A program made the translations under genes and the position numbers. Under the pieces are notes generated by a model. The model worked only from the letters and a program-made list of their open reading frames with translations. It had not been told where the DNA came from and did not search any database. From positions 1 through 5,776 of the forward strand of contig SLFF01000198.1 in assembly GCA_007124395.1 (NCBI GenBank): a stretch of DNA of 5,776 nt, written 5' to 3'. This DNA comes from Thermomicrobiaceae bacterium. GTDB lineage: Bacteria; Chloroflexota; Chloroflexia; Thermomicrobiales; Thermomicrobiaceae. Shown piece after piece: positions 1 through 5,760 of this stretch (positions are counted from its first letter, which is position 1; every line of letters begins with the position of its first letter).

Positions 1-315
1 AAGGTGCTCTACCTGCTCCCGAACAGCCACAACGTCCGGTTCTACGAGACGGGGACGCTGCTGACCTACTACTGGAAATGGGTCAAGCGGCTCTGCTTCA
101 ATGCCCAGCGTGAAATCTTCGAGACCGCACGACAGGAGACCGAGCAGGTCTCGGCCGCGTTGCCGGGCATCGGTCAGTACATCGCGCGACCTCCGTGCGT
201 TGTTCGTCACGCGGCCGGATCGAAGCCGTTCTGCCCCGAGGGAAGCCGGTACTGTGGTATCCCCGTCTGGCGCAACTACGACTTCACCACCATTGCCCAG
301 CGACGGGTGATGTAG
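1..315 (+). CDS. thyX: FAD-dependent thymidylate synthase (ThyX-like), C-terminal part
   Basis: Only the last 104 codons are visible; the frame is open to the left edge and ends at TAG 313-315. ThyX makes dTMP from dUMP using methylenetetrahydrofolate, FAD and NADPH, in the cytoplasm. The visible part contains RLCFNAQREI (visible residues 30-39), which lines up with the RxxxHAQWEI helix of ThyX, where the Arg contacts dUMP. The Arg and the AQ-EI core are kept, while the His position is Asn. A Cys-containing tail follows (PPC at 64-66, CPEG at 78-81, CG at 85-86), resembling a longer ThyX-like subfamily rather than the short Thermotoga type. The FAD-binding RHR motif would lie upstream, outside the window, so the assignment rests on this C-terminal match alone. 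An internal ATG at 4 is not a likely start because the homologous region clearly begins further upstream. The gene symbol is provisional. Confidence 0.68.
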   Translation, partial: KVLYLLPNSHNVRFYETGTLLTYYWKWVKRLCFNAQREIFETARQETEQVSAALPGIGQYIARPPCVVRHAAGSKPFCPEGSRYCGIPVWRNYDFTTIAQRRVM

Positions 316-354
316 AGGATGCCGCTCAATTCACGTGACGGATTCTCAGACTGG

Positions 355-399
355 ATTGTCATCTAAAAGTTCAGTATTATTGAGTTTATGCATGACAAT
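355..399. promoter_or_regulatory. Perfect 8-bp inverted repeat flanking the abiEi-like start (candidate operator)
   Basis: ATTGTCAT at 355-362 is matched exactly by its reverse complement ATGACAAT at 392-399, with 29 bases between. The arms bracket the putative -10 element and the ATG at 388; the right arm lies in codons 2-4 of the antitoxin gene. AbiEi antitoxins are known to repress their own operon by binding inverted repeats near the promoter, so position and symmetry suit an autoregulatory operator. This is inference from placement; a rough chance estimate for an 8-bp match in a region this size is about 5%. Confidence 0.4.
375..380 (+). promoter_or_regulatory. Candidate -10 element of a leaderless abiEi-like transcript
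   Basis: TATTAT ends seven bases before the ATG at 388, so transcription would begin at or next to the start codon. No Shine-Dalgarno sequence is visible between 360 and 387, which agrees with a leaderless mRNA. A good -35 at normal spacing is absent: TTGTCA at 356-361 is close to consensus but only 13 bases away. The surrounding bases are AT-rich compared with the rest of the window. Confidence 0.4.
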
Positions 400-1017
400 A
401 CTCTGACCAGGCCGGATCACCAGGCGTTGTTTCGCCATGCTTCCGAGTGGCGTGGATACTTCACCACGAAACAGGCGAAGGCGTGCGGGTTCGAACCGAA
501 TCTGTTGAACTACCATGTCAAATACGGCCGGTTCATTCGAGTTCGGCGTGGACTTTACCGGTTTCGTGACTTCCCTGGGATGCCGCATGATGAACTCGTG
601 CAGGCATTGCTGAAGGTAGGGATCGAGGAGGCACTGATTTCGCACCAGAGCGCTCTGGAAGTGCTCGAGCTCAGCGATGTGATCCCGAACATAATCTCTA
701 TCACGGTGCCTCGATCACGTCGCTATCTTCGTGCACCCGAAGGCGTTAGGCTTCATACGTCATCACGAGAAATATGGCCACGAGACCGAGTCGAGCGTAA
801 CGGAATCAGAATGACCGCCGCCGCTCGAAGTATTCTTGATTCGGCCGAGGTGGGACTTGCTCCGGAACAGGTTGAACTCGCTGTCTGGCAGGCGATTCAA
901 CGGGGACTGACAACGAAGACCGAACTGGTATCGGATGTTCAGGACCGGAGCGCGTATGTTCGAGCGATTATCGAACGTGCGCTGGAGGAGCTATCCCGTG
1001 AAATACGCGTGCGCTGA
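388..1017 (+). CDS. AbiEi-family type IV antitoxin / transcriptional regulator
   Basis: This 209-residue protein has the layout of AbiEi-type antitoxins. A winged helix-turn-helix covers about residues 22-60 (YFTTKQAKACGF, then GRFIRVRRGLYRF), the usual DNA-binding domain in which a basic wing ends in RGLYRF. The C-terminal antitoxin region follows, with ALISHQSALEVLEL (82-95), the strand NIISITVPRSRR (101-112), and a block near 139-152 (GIRMTAAARSILDS) typical of the family. In characterised AbiE systems this protein represses the operon and counteracts the nucleotidyltransferase toxin without a stable complex, hence type IV. The next gene starts 20 bases before this one ends, so the two are translationally coupled. 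The ATG has no visible ribosome binding site but sits just after a TATTAT element, suggesting leaderless expression. Hand-counted GC is about 54%, below that of the genes further right. Family assignment is firm; the behaviour of this particular protein is inferred. Confidence 0.88.
   Translation: MHDNTLTRPDHQALFRHASEWRGYFTTKQAKACGFEPNLLNYHVKYGRFIRVRRGLYRFRDFPGMPHDELVQALLKVGIEEALISHQSALEVLELSDVIPNIISITVPRSRRYLRAPEGVRLHTSSREIWPRDRVERNGIRMTAAARSILDSAEVGLAPEQVELAVWQAIQRGLTTKTELVSDVQDRSAYVRAIIERALEELSREIRVR
984..990 (+). promoter_or_regulatory. Strong ribosome binding site fixing the toxin start at GTG 998
   Basis: GGAGGAG lies inside the 3' end of the antitoxin gene, seven bases before GTG at 998-1000. 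It is the best Shine-Dalgarno match near this junction and decides for the GTG over the in-frame ATGs at 935 and 956, which would create long overlaps and have no such site. Confidence 0.75.
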
Positions 1018-1882
1018 GGCTTTTCGGCAAGCTCTCGAAGATCGTCTCAAGCAGCAGGCCCGAGATCAACACGTCGACGTGAATCGACTTCGCAAATTCG
1101 TGGTATTCGATCGACTTCTCGCGCGCCTGAAGCACATCTATCCCGACGGATGGGTCCTGAAAGGTGCGCTATCACTTCAACTCAGGTATTCGCATCTGTT
1201 TCGCACCACACGGGACGGAGACCTTGGACTATGGGGTGACCTGGAGTTCACACTACGAATGATCGAAGCGGTGGATCTCGGAGACTTCTTCGGCTTCGCG
1301 ATAGAAAGCATCCCTGCTCTTGACAAGCTTGAGGATGCGGCCGCCGTTCGATATCGGGTCGTGTCTACCCTCGCGAGACGGAGATTCGAAGTGGTGACGA
1401 TCGACGTTTCATTTGGAGAGCCTCCTATCCAGCCTCCAACGATTCTCGAAGGCACGGGGCTACTGTCGTTTGCTGGAATTGAGCGACTGCAAATCCCAAC
1501 CTTGCCGCTCGAACAGCATATCGCCGAGAAGGTCCATGCTTACACGCGAGTTTATGAAGGTGGAAGAAGAAGCTCGCGATCAAAAGACCTCGTTGACCTG
1601 ATCGTTGTGCAGGCCAACTCCTCGACGAATGCTGGGTCGCTGCGTGTAGCTATCGACCATACATTTTCTGGTCGGGAGAATCAGTCGGTGCCGGTCTCAC
1701 TTCCACCCCCACCTTCTGACTGGTCACGCTCATATCGGGAATTTGCGCGGGAGACGGCGATCTCGCAGAACCTTAACGACGGGTTTCAGCTCGCGTCAGC
1801 ATTTCTGAACCCGATCCTTCGCGACGATGTCTCACCGGAAGCGATCTGGAATCCAGAGGTGCGCGTCTGGCAACCAATCTGA
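998..1882 (+). CDS. AbiEii/AbiGii-family nucleotidyltransferase toxin
   Basis: From GTG 998 this encodes 294 residues. It has the ordered motifs of the AbiEii nucleotidyltransferases, DNA polymerase beta-like enzymes that act as the toxin of type IV systems; some family members modify tRNA 3' ends. Motif I is VLKGALSLQLR (53-63), in place of the usual LKGGTAL. Motif II is RTTRDGDLGL (69-78), with metal-binding Asp73 and Asp75. A third acidic strand is VTIDVSFGEP (133-142), with Asp136. The family helix IAEKVHAY (175-182) and the RSKDLVDL block (194-201) follow. The C-terminal 90 residues are less conserved and include a proline run (SLPPPPSDW, 234-242). It overlaps the antitoxin gene by 20 bases and converges on the membrane-protein gene, with 16 bases between the stop codons. 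Base composition is lower in GC than the right half of the window, suggesting the pair was acquired. Family assignment is strong; the substrate is unknown. Confidence 0.88.
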   Translation: MKYACAEAFRQALEDRLKQQARDQHVDVNRLRKFVVFDRLLARLKHIYPDGWVLKGALSLQLRYSHLFRTTRDGDLGLWGDLEFTLRMIEAVDLGDFFGFAIESIPALDKLEDAAAVRYRVVSTLARRRFEVVTIDVSFGEPPIQPPTILEGTGLLSFAGIERLQIPTLPLEQHIAEKVHAYTRVYEGGRRSSRSKDLVDLIVVQANSSTNAGSLRVAIDHTFSGRENQSVPVSLPPPPSDWSRSYREFARETAISQNLNDGFQLASAFLNPILRDDVSPEAIWNPEVRVWQPI

Positions 1883-1898
1883 CCGGGGAAGCTGGTCA

Positions 1899-2879
1899 TC
1901 AGGCCTTCCGTGCGGCAGGTTCTGGTTCCTCCTCAAGCTCCGGCCCTTCGGTCATTCCCGGATCGATCTCCTCGGGAGCGATATGGTAATCGTGAATGAT
2001 CTGGGCAGCGATCGCTCCCCCGAAAATCACGATGTTTGCCTGAATGAAGACGAAGAACAGGAACGCAACTACCCCGCCCAGCGCACCGTAGACTTCCTGA
2101 TAGTTGGCGAAGTTGGAGACGTAGAGGCTGAAGCCTCCCTTGACGAGTTCGAACCCGATTGCTGCGAAGGTCGCACCGATTGCCAGGTAGCGAAGTGGAT
2201 ACCGCGCGTTCGGCAATACCCGGTAGAGCATGAGGAATGCGGTGAACGATAGCACATAGGGGATGAGGAAGTACGCCACACTCCATGTCCACGAAGATAG
2301 CTCAGTCTCGCGGAACCACTCGGCGAACTGAGATTCCAGCACCCGAACAGTGGCAGTAGCCGAAACCGAGATGAGCGCTAGCAACATAATCGCCGGGAGG
2401 TTGAGCATATCCATCAAGCGGCCGACCAGGAAGTTCCGCGTGGATGCGATGTTGAATGCCAGGTTGAGGCCTCTCCTGAGCGCTGCGAACATGTTGCTGG
2501 CGGTCCAGGCGGTGCCCAGCAGGCCGATGACAAGCAGCACAGGGGAACTGGCGGCGGAGACGTCGGAGATGACTGCATGGATGTCGCTGCGGATGGCGAA
2601 CCCTGCCGGGACAACGTTCAGGATCGAGTCGACCACCTGCTCCTGCAGCTCGGGATTCCTGACGACGAGTCCGAATACCGTGACTACAAAGATCATCGTG
2701 GGGAAAAGCGAGAAGAAGACATAGTATGACGTCGCCGCGGCGTAGGTCATGGCGTCATCACGCATGAATTGCTTTCCAGCACGGAACAGAACATCCATCG
2801 GATAGATGCGCCGGCAAATGAATTTCCCGAACTGTTCCGCTCGCGATATTGCGTCGTTCGCGACGTCTTTGCCGATCAT
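1899..2879 (-). CDS. YihY/BrkB-family integral membrane protein
   Basis: This 326-residue protein has the six-helix pattern of the YihY/virulence factor BrkB family (once mislabelled ribonuclease BN). Predicted membrane spans lie near residues 50-72, 112-133, 160-182, 200-222, 230-252 and 268-292. Family signatures include the N-terminal DDAMTYAAATSYYVFFSLFP (41-60, compare the common LAAALAYY..LSLFP pattern), the YRVLPNAR loop (219-226), and the last helix, beginning YGALGGVVAFLFF (264-276) and closing with FGGAIAAQI (286-294). A soluble acidic tail, EGPELEEEPEP (311-321), ends the protein. The family's molecular function is not settled; some members have been linked to transport or envelope integrity. 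The ATG is preceded by AGGGG (bases 2886-2890 on this strand) at a six-base gap, supporting the start. It stands alone on the minus strand, convergent with the toxin gene and divergent from the transporter gene. Confidence 0.9.
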   Translation of the reverse strand: MIGKDVANDAISRAEQFGKFICRRIYPMDVLFRAGKQFMRDDAMTYAAATSYYVFFSLFPTMIFVVTVFGLVVRNPELQEQVVDSILNVVPAGFAIRSDIHAVISDVSAASSPVLLVIGLLGTAWTASNMFAALRRGLNLAFNIASTRNFLVGRLMDMLNLPAIMLLALISVSATATVRVLESQFAEWFRETELSSWTWSVAYFLIPYVLSFTAFLMLYRVLPNARYPLRYLAIGATFAAIGFELVKGGFSLYVSNFANYQEVYGALGGVVAFLFFVFIQANIVIFGGAIAAQIIHDYHIAPEEIDPGMTEGPELEEEPEPAARKA

Positions 2880-3110
2880 GTCTTACCCCTGGCCATTTGT
2901 TCTGGCTTCAACCCTGACAAATGTAAGGTTACCCACCCGTTCAAGTATCGTGGATACCGAGGCTGGATTCACCAACGGCAAACTTTGTAATTGCCCCGTG
3001 ACTAAGTGACCGATAATTGGCTACAGTTCCGGTCGGATCAGACGATAGATTATGCCTGCAGCGATCGAGTTCGACCGCTATGGACGTGGACTTCAGCGGA
3101 AAGCAGCTGC
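2880..3110. promoter_or_regulatory. Divergent intergenic region with two short dyads
   Basis: These 231 bases separate the start codons of the YihY-type gene and the transporter gene and should hold both promoters. I see no convincing gene here, although a GTG at 3006 is in frame with the transporter. An imperfect 16-bp palindrome, CCTGACAAATGTAAGG (2913-2928, six of eight pairs matching), lies 34 bases upstream of the YihY-type start. A smaller perfect dyad, GTATC-GTG-GATAC, occupies 2945-2957. Weak -10-like hexamers for the rightward direction are GATAAT (3012-3017) and TAGATT (3046-3051), neither with a good -35 at standard spacing. The dyads could be regulator sites; no regulator gene is visible nearby. 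Confidence 0.35.
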
Positions 3111-4055
3111 ATGACGAGAGGCGTGACCGCTGAAGAGCGGCGCACAGACCGTGCGAAACGCACCAGCCAGATCAAGCAGATATTGATCTCGATACTCGGC
3201 CTCAACTTCCTCGTAGCAGGTGGGAAGATCGCCGTTGGCCTGTCTTCGAATAGTCTTAGTATGACGGCCGACGGTATTCACTCGCTGATGGATGGTGCGT
3301 CGAACCTGGTGGGCCTGGTCGGGATCGCGGCGGCCTCTCGTCCACCGGACCCGAACCATCCCTATGGACACCGACGTTTCGAGACGATTACTTCACTCGG
3401 CATTGCGTTGTTCCTGTTGCTGGCGCTTCAGCAGATTCTGCAGGGGGCATGGAGCCGCTGGCAGTCCGGCGATTCGCCGGAGATCGGGCCGATCGCGTTC
3501 GTGGTGATGATCGTCGCCCTCGGTATCAGCATCACGGTGACGCTCTGGGAGCGACGAGCCGGGAAACGCCTCAACAGCTCGATTCTGCTGGCTGATGCTC
3601 GCCACACTGCCAGCGATGTCATGATCTCGATATCGGTGCTTCTTGGCCTTGTCCTCATTCAGCTTGGCTATCCGTCGGCAGACTTGTTTCTGGCGCTGGT
3701 GATCGCCGGAGCGATCGCCTGGGCTGCCTGGCAGATCATCCGGGATGCCGCACTCTCGCTGTCAGACGTGGCGGTGCACTCTGCCGACGACATCGACAGG
3801 GCAGCTCGACATGTCGAAGGCGTGCAGGGCGTCCACAACATCCGAACCCGTGGAGGCGAAGGGATGACCTGGGTCGATATGCACATTCAGGTCGATCCGG
3901 GCATGGCCGTTGATGCAGCGCATGAGATTTCCAGCTCCGTTGCGGCAAAGGTGGAGCAGGAAGTTGGCGAGCCAGCCGACGTCACTGTTCATATCGAACC
4001 GGCCACCGATGAGCACCTGAGACCGAGGCGGAATTATCATCCAGATGACGAGTAA
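3111..4055 (+). CDS. Cation diffusion facilitator (CDF) family metal exporter
   Basis: From ATG 3111 this encodes 314 residues, the usual CDF length. CDF proteins are membrane dimers that expel divalent metals in exchange for protons. The membrane part runs to about residue 215. The TM2 site is ADGIHSLMDGASN (53-65) with His57-x3-Asp61, and the TM5 site is ADARHTASDV (161-170) with His165-x3-Asp169. This HxxxD/HxxxD pairing is the pattern of zinc-type transporters. The loop DPNHPYGHRRFE (80-91) is a family hallmark. The cytoplasmic C-terminal domain (about 220-297) has VQGVHNIRTRGG (238-249), VDMHIQVDP (255-263) and VTVHIEP (291-297), giving His residues for regulatory metal binding. A charged 17-residue tail follows. 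An upstream in-frame GTG at 3006 would add 35 residues without CDF character; ATG 3111, with CGGAAAG seven bases before it, is preferred. It probably heads an operon with the two genes that follow. Substrate is inferred as zinc, with other divalent metals possible. Confidence 0.9.
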   Translation: MTRGVTAEERRTDRAKRTSQIKQILISILGLNFLVAGGKIAVGLSSNSLSMTADGIHSLMDGASNLVGLVGIAAASRPPDPNHPYGHRRFETITSLGIALFLLLALQQILQGAWSRWQSGDSPEIGPIAFVVMIVALGISITVTLWERRAGKRLNSSILLADARHTASDVMISISVLLGLVLIQLGYPSADLFLALVIAGAIAWAAWQIIRDAALSLSDVAVHSADDIDRAARHVEGVQGVHNIRTRGGEGMTWVDMHIQVDPGMAVDAAHEISSSVAAKVEQEVGEPADVTVHIEPATDEHLRPRRNYHPDDE

Positions 4056-4111
4056 TCGGCAGGTGCCGGCATCCCTTGATAGCATGAGCAATGGATGGAC
4101 GTTATTCCGGT

Positions 4112-4117
4112 GGAGGA
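4112..4117 (+). promoter_or_regulatory. Ribosome binding site favouring GTG 4125 as the nucleotidyltransferase start
   Basis: GGAGGA sits seven bases before GTG 4125-4127, ideal spacing. The upstream in-frame ATG at 4095 and GTG at 4110 have no comparable site, so GTG 4125 is the better-supported start. The ATG would add ten residues that lie before the recognisable domain. Confidence 0.5.
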
Positions 4118-4124
4118 TGGTCTG

Positions 4125-5174
4125 GTGCGTTCTGAATCGTGGTCCTCTCGTGGACCTGACTACTCGGATTCCTATCGGCAGCAGGCTCAGCAGCTTGCCC
4201 GGCAGTTTGCGATCATGGAAGGCGTGGTCGGCGTCCTCCTGTCTGGCGGGCTGACCTTCGGTGAAGCTGATCGCTACAGCGATATCGATCTCACGGTCTA
4301 TCTACGGCAGCAGTCGCTCAGAACCTGGTATTTCGGCGAAGCACCCCTGCCCGAGGGAAAGTCTCGATACCGCGATCTCCGGCTGAATGTTTCCTATCTC
4401 GACTACGAACTGGAGCGGGACCGACAGTGGACTTCCGCTGAAGTCTGGCGGGCGTCCCGTGCGGCGGTGCTCTACGATCCGGAAGGCCTGATTGGCGAAC
4501 TTCTCGACTCGAAACGGCCAGACGATGCGCAGCTCCGTGATGAGGCCCGCGAACTGGCTGCCGATATTCGCTTCACGCTGGATCATGCGGTGCCGGCATG
4601 GCTGTATCGTGGTGAAGTGCTGGCCGCTCATACGTTGCTCAATCAGGCGTTGTCCCAGCTCATTCAAATGATTCACCTGACAAATGGCTCCCCGGCTCCG
4701 GAGTCGGGCTGGGATGTCGTGCTGCTTCGCTCTACTGGTGATCTGCCGGATGACATCGTCGAGCGTTTGCAGGAGGCACTTCGAACCGGTGATCTCACGG
4801 CTGCCGATGTCAGTCGTCGACGATATGTCGTCAGCACGTTGTTGCGGGAGACTGCCGCGCCGCCTGCTCCGGAGCAGGGATCTGCCAGCCGGGGAGAGGC
4901 GGAATCACCGCTGCAGGGAATGCTCAGGCACCTGTTGAGACACGAACCGATCGAGATCGACGAGTTCCTGGCCGGGTTCGATCGTCGCCTGTTGATTCAG
5001 AGCCCCGCATTCGAACTGGTCTGGGTCGATCGCCAACCGGACGAGACATTGATCCGCTTCAATCACGAGCGACTGGGCCACATCGCCCGGCACGAACTGG
5101 GTCGCTTTCTGGATAGTCAGCAGCGGATCATCCGGGAACTGGCGGCGATCGCCAGCGACGAGAACGATTCCTGA
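4125..5174 (+). CDS. Nucleotidyltransferase-like protein, MNT fold, unassigned subfamily
   Basis: From GTG 4125 the product has 349 residues (359 if ATG 4095 is used). Residues 35-60 carry the signature of the MNT/KNT nucleotidyltransferase fold: a beta strand VVGVLL, a turn SGGLTFGEADRYSDIDL with the paired acids Asp53 and Asp55, and TVYL. The usual glycine-serine pair is glycine-glycine here (41-42). The strand RLNVSYLDY (85-93) should supply the third metal-binding acid; the usual position appears to be Asn88, with Asp93 a possible substitute. The remaining roughly 250 residues look mostly helical, with an Ala/Pro/Glu-rich linker around 244-260. They resemble the helical tails of adenylyltransferases that modify antibiotics or small molecules, but I cannot name a subfamily. 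The gene lies 69 bases after the transporter gene and 27 bases before the GNAT gene, all on one strand, so co-transcription is likely. Activity and substrate are unknown; drug or metabolite nucleotidylation is only a possibility. Confidence 0.72.
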   Translation: MRSESWSSRGPDYSDSYRQQAQQLARQFAIMEGVVGVLLSGGLTFGEADRYSDIDLTVYLRQQSLRTWYFGEAPLPEGKSRYRDLRLNVSYLDYELERDRQWTSAEVWRASRAAVLYDPEGLIGELLDSKRPDDAQLRDEARELAADIRFTLDHAVPAWLYRGEVLAAHTLLNQALSQLIQMIHLTNGSPAPESGWDVVLLRSTGDLPDDIVERLQEALRTGDLTAADVSRRRYVVSTLLRETAAPPAPEQGSASRGEAESPLQGMLRHLLRHEPIEIDEFLAGFDRRLLIQSPAFELVWVDRQPDETLIRFNHERLGHIARHELGRFLDSQQRIIRELAAIASDENDS

Positions 5175-5201
5175 TGTGGCAGAGAGACAAAGGAGTGAAC
5201 G

Positions 5202-5711
5202 ATGCCTGAAGGGAGCAACCAGCCGCTTCGTGTGGCTGTTCCGGCGGACGCCGAACGATGCAAGGAGCTCGGCGTCATTGGCTGGGAGACCACCTACTCC
5301 GGGTATGTTCATGAGCACAATCGACGGGCCTACCTGAACGGGGACTTCTGGTCGATCGATCGGCTTCGGACAGTCCTCGCCGATGACTCCGCGGTCAATC
5401 TGGTTGTAGAGCAGGGAGGTCGCGTCATCGGGTTCATCACCACTGAAGCGCTGGATGATGGTCGGTACGAGGTCACTCGTCTCTACGTCGATCCAGAGGT
5501 GCGCAGTCGAGGGATCGGCGCCCGGATGCTGCAGTCAGTGTTCGATGAGTTGCGCCGCCGTGGCGTGGCCGAAGTAATCGTCAACGTCTTCGGCGACAAT
5601 CACGCCGGGCGCCGCTTCTACGAACGCCATGGCTTCCAGCTCTCTGACGATGTCTGGTGCATGGTCGGAGACCAGCGCCTCAGCGATGTCTGGTATAGCC
5701 AGCGGTTGTGA
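5202..5711 (+). CDS. GNAT-family N-acetyltransferase
   Basis: This 169-residue single-domain protein has the full GNAT fold, which moves an acetyl group from acetyl-CoA to an amine. The N-terminal part (9-45, LRVAVPADAERCK, then GWETTYSGYV) is the acceptor-side region common in RimI-like and putative drug-acetylating members. The central strands include NLVVEQGGRVIGFIT (66-80). Motif A is VTRLYVDPEVRSRGIGARML (91-110), with the acetyl-CoA pyrophosphate loop RSRGIG at 101-106. Motif B is seen in NHAGRRFYERHGF (133-145), containing the conserved Asn and Tyr. The ATG is preceded by AAAGGAG (5189-5195) with a six-base gap, an excellent ribosome binding site. It follows the nucleotidyltransferase gene by 27 bases, suggesting a shared transcript. 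The substrate cannot be read from the sequence: small molecule, antibiotic, peptide or protein N-terminus are all open. Confidence 0.9.
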   Translation: MPEGSNQPLRVAVPADAERCKELGVIGWETTYSGYVHEHNRRAYLNGDFWSIDRLRTVLADDSAVNLVVEQGGRVIGFITTEALDDGRYEVTRLYVDPEVRSRGIGARMLQSVFDELRRRGVAEVIVNVFGDNHAGRRFYERHGFQLSDDVWCMVGDQRLSDVWYSQRL

Positions 5712-5724
5712 CGGTCTTGTATCT

Positions 5725-5760
5725 CCCTCTCCCAGTATTGGGAGAGGGCCGGGGTGAGGG
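5725..5760 (+). repeat. GC-rich palindromic intergenic element (REP-like)
   Basis: CCCTCTCCCA (5725-5734) and TGGGAGAGGG (5739-5748) form a perfect 10-bp stem around a GTAT loop, followed by CC and GGGGTGAGGG to 5760. From memory, this GGGAGAGGG-(C)C-GGGGTGAGGG signature recurs as a dispersed extragenic palindrome in many unrelated bacterial genomes; I have not verified this by search. It begins 13 bases after the GNAT stop codon. It could help end transcription or stabilise mRNA ends, but no run of T follows, so it is not a classical Rho-independent terminator. The window ends 16 bases later, so a second inverted copy, as in paired REP elements, cannot be checked. Confidence 0.65.

Noticed and set aside
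331..338. TCACGTGA perfect 8-bp palindrome upstream of the antitoxin gene
   Set aside because: It lies well upstream of the putative promoter, with no second copy; short palindromes of this size are expected by chance.
935..997. Longer N-terminus for the toxin from ATG 935 or 956
   Set aside because: It would overlap the antitoxin by more than 60 bases without a ribosome binding site, whereas GTG 998 has GGAGGAG at ideal spacing.
1851..1864. 14-base direct repeat ATCCAGAGGTGCGC, also at 5491-5504
   Set aside because: Both copies are inside coding sequence, in the same frame, and encode PEVR in unrelated proteins; most likely coincidence rather than a mobile or attachment repeat.
1880..1898. 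Small hairpin TGACC/GGTCA between the convergent stop codons, possible shared terminator
   Set aside because: Only a 5-bp stem with a 9-base loop and no T tract on either strand; too weak to call.
1827..2252. Plus-strand open frame opposite the YihY-type gene
   Set aside because: It is a shadow of the minus-strand membrane-protein gene: no ribosome binding site and no recognisable domain.
3006..3110. N-terminal extension of the transporter from GTG 3006
   Set aside because: The extra 35 residues have no CDF character and the region is better read as promoter/leader DNA.
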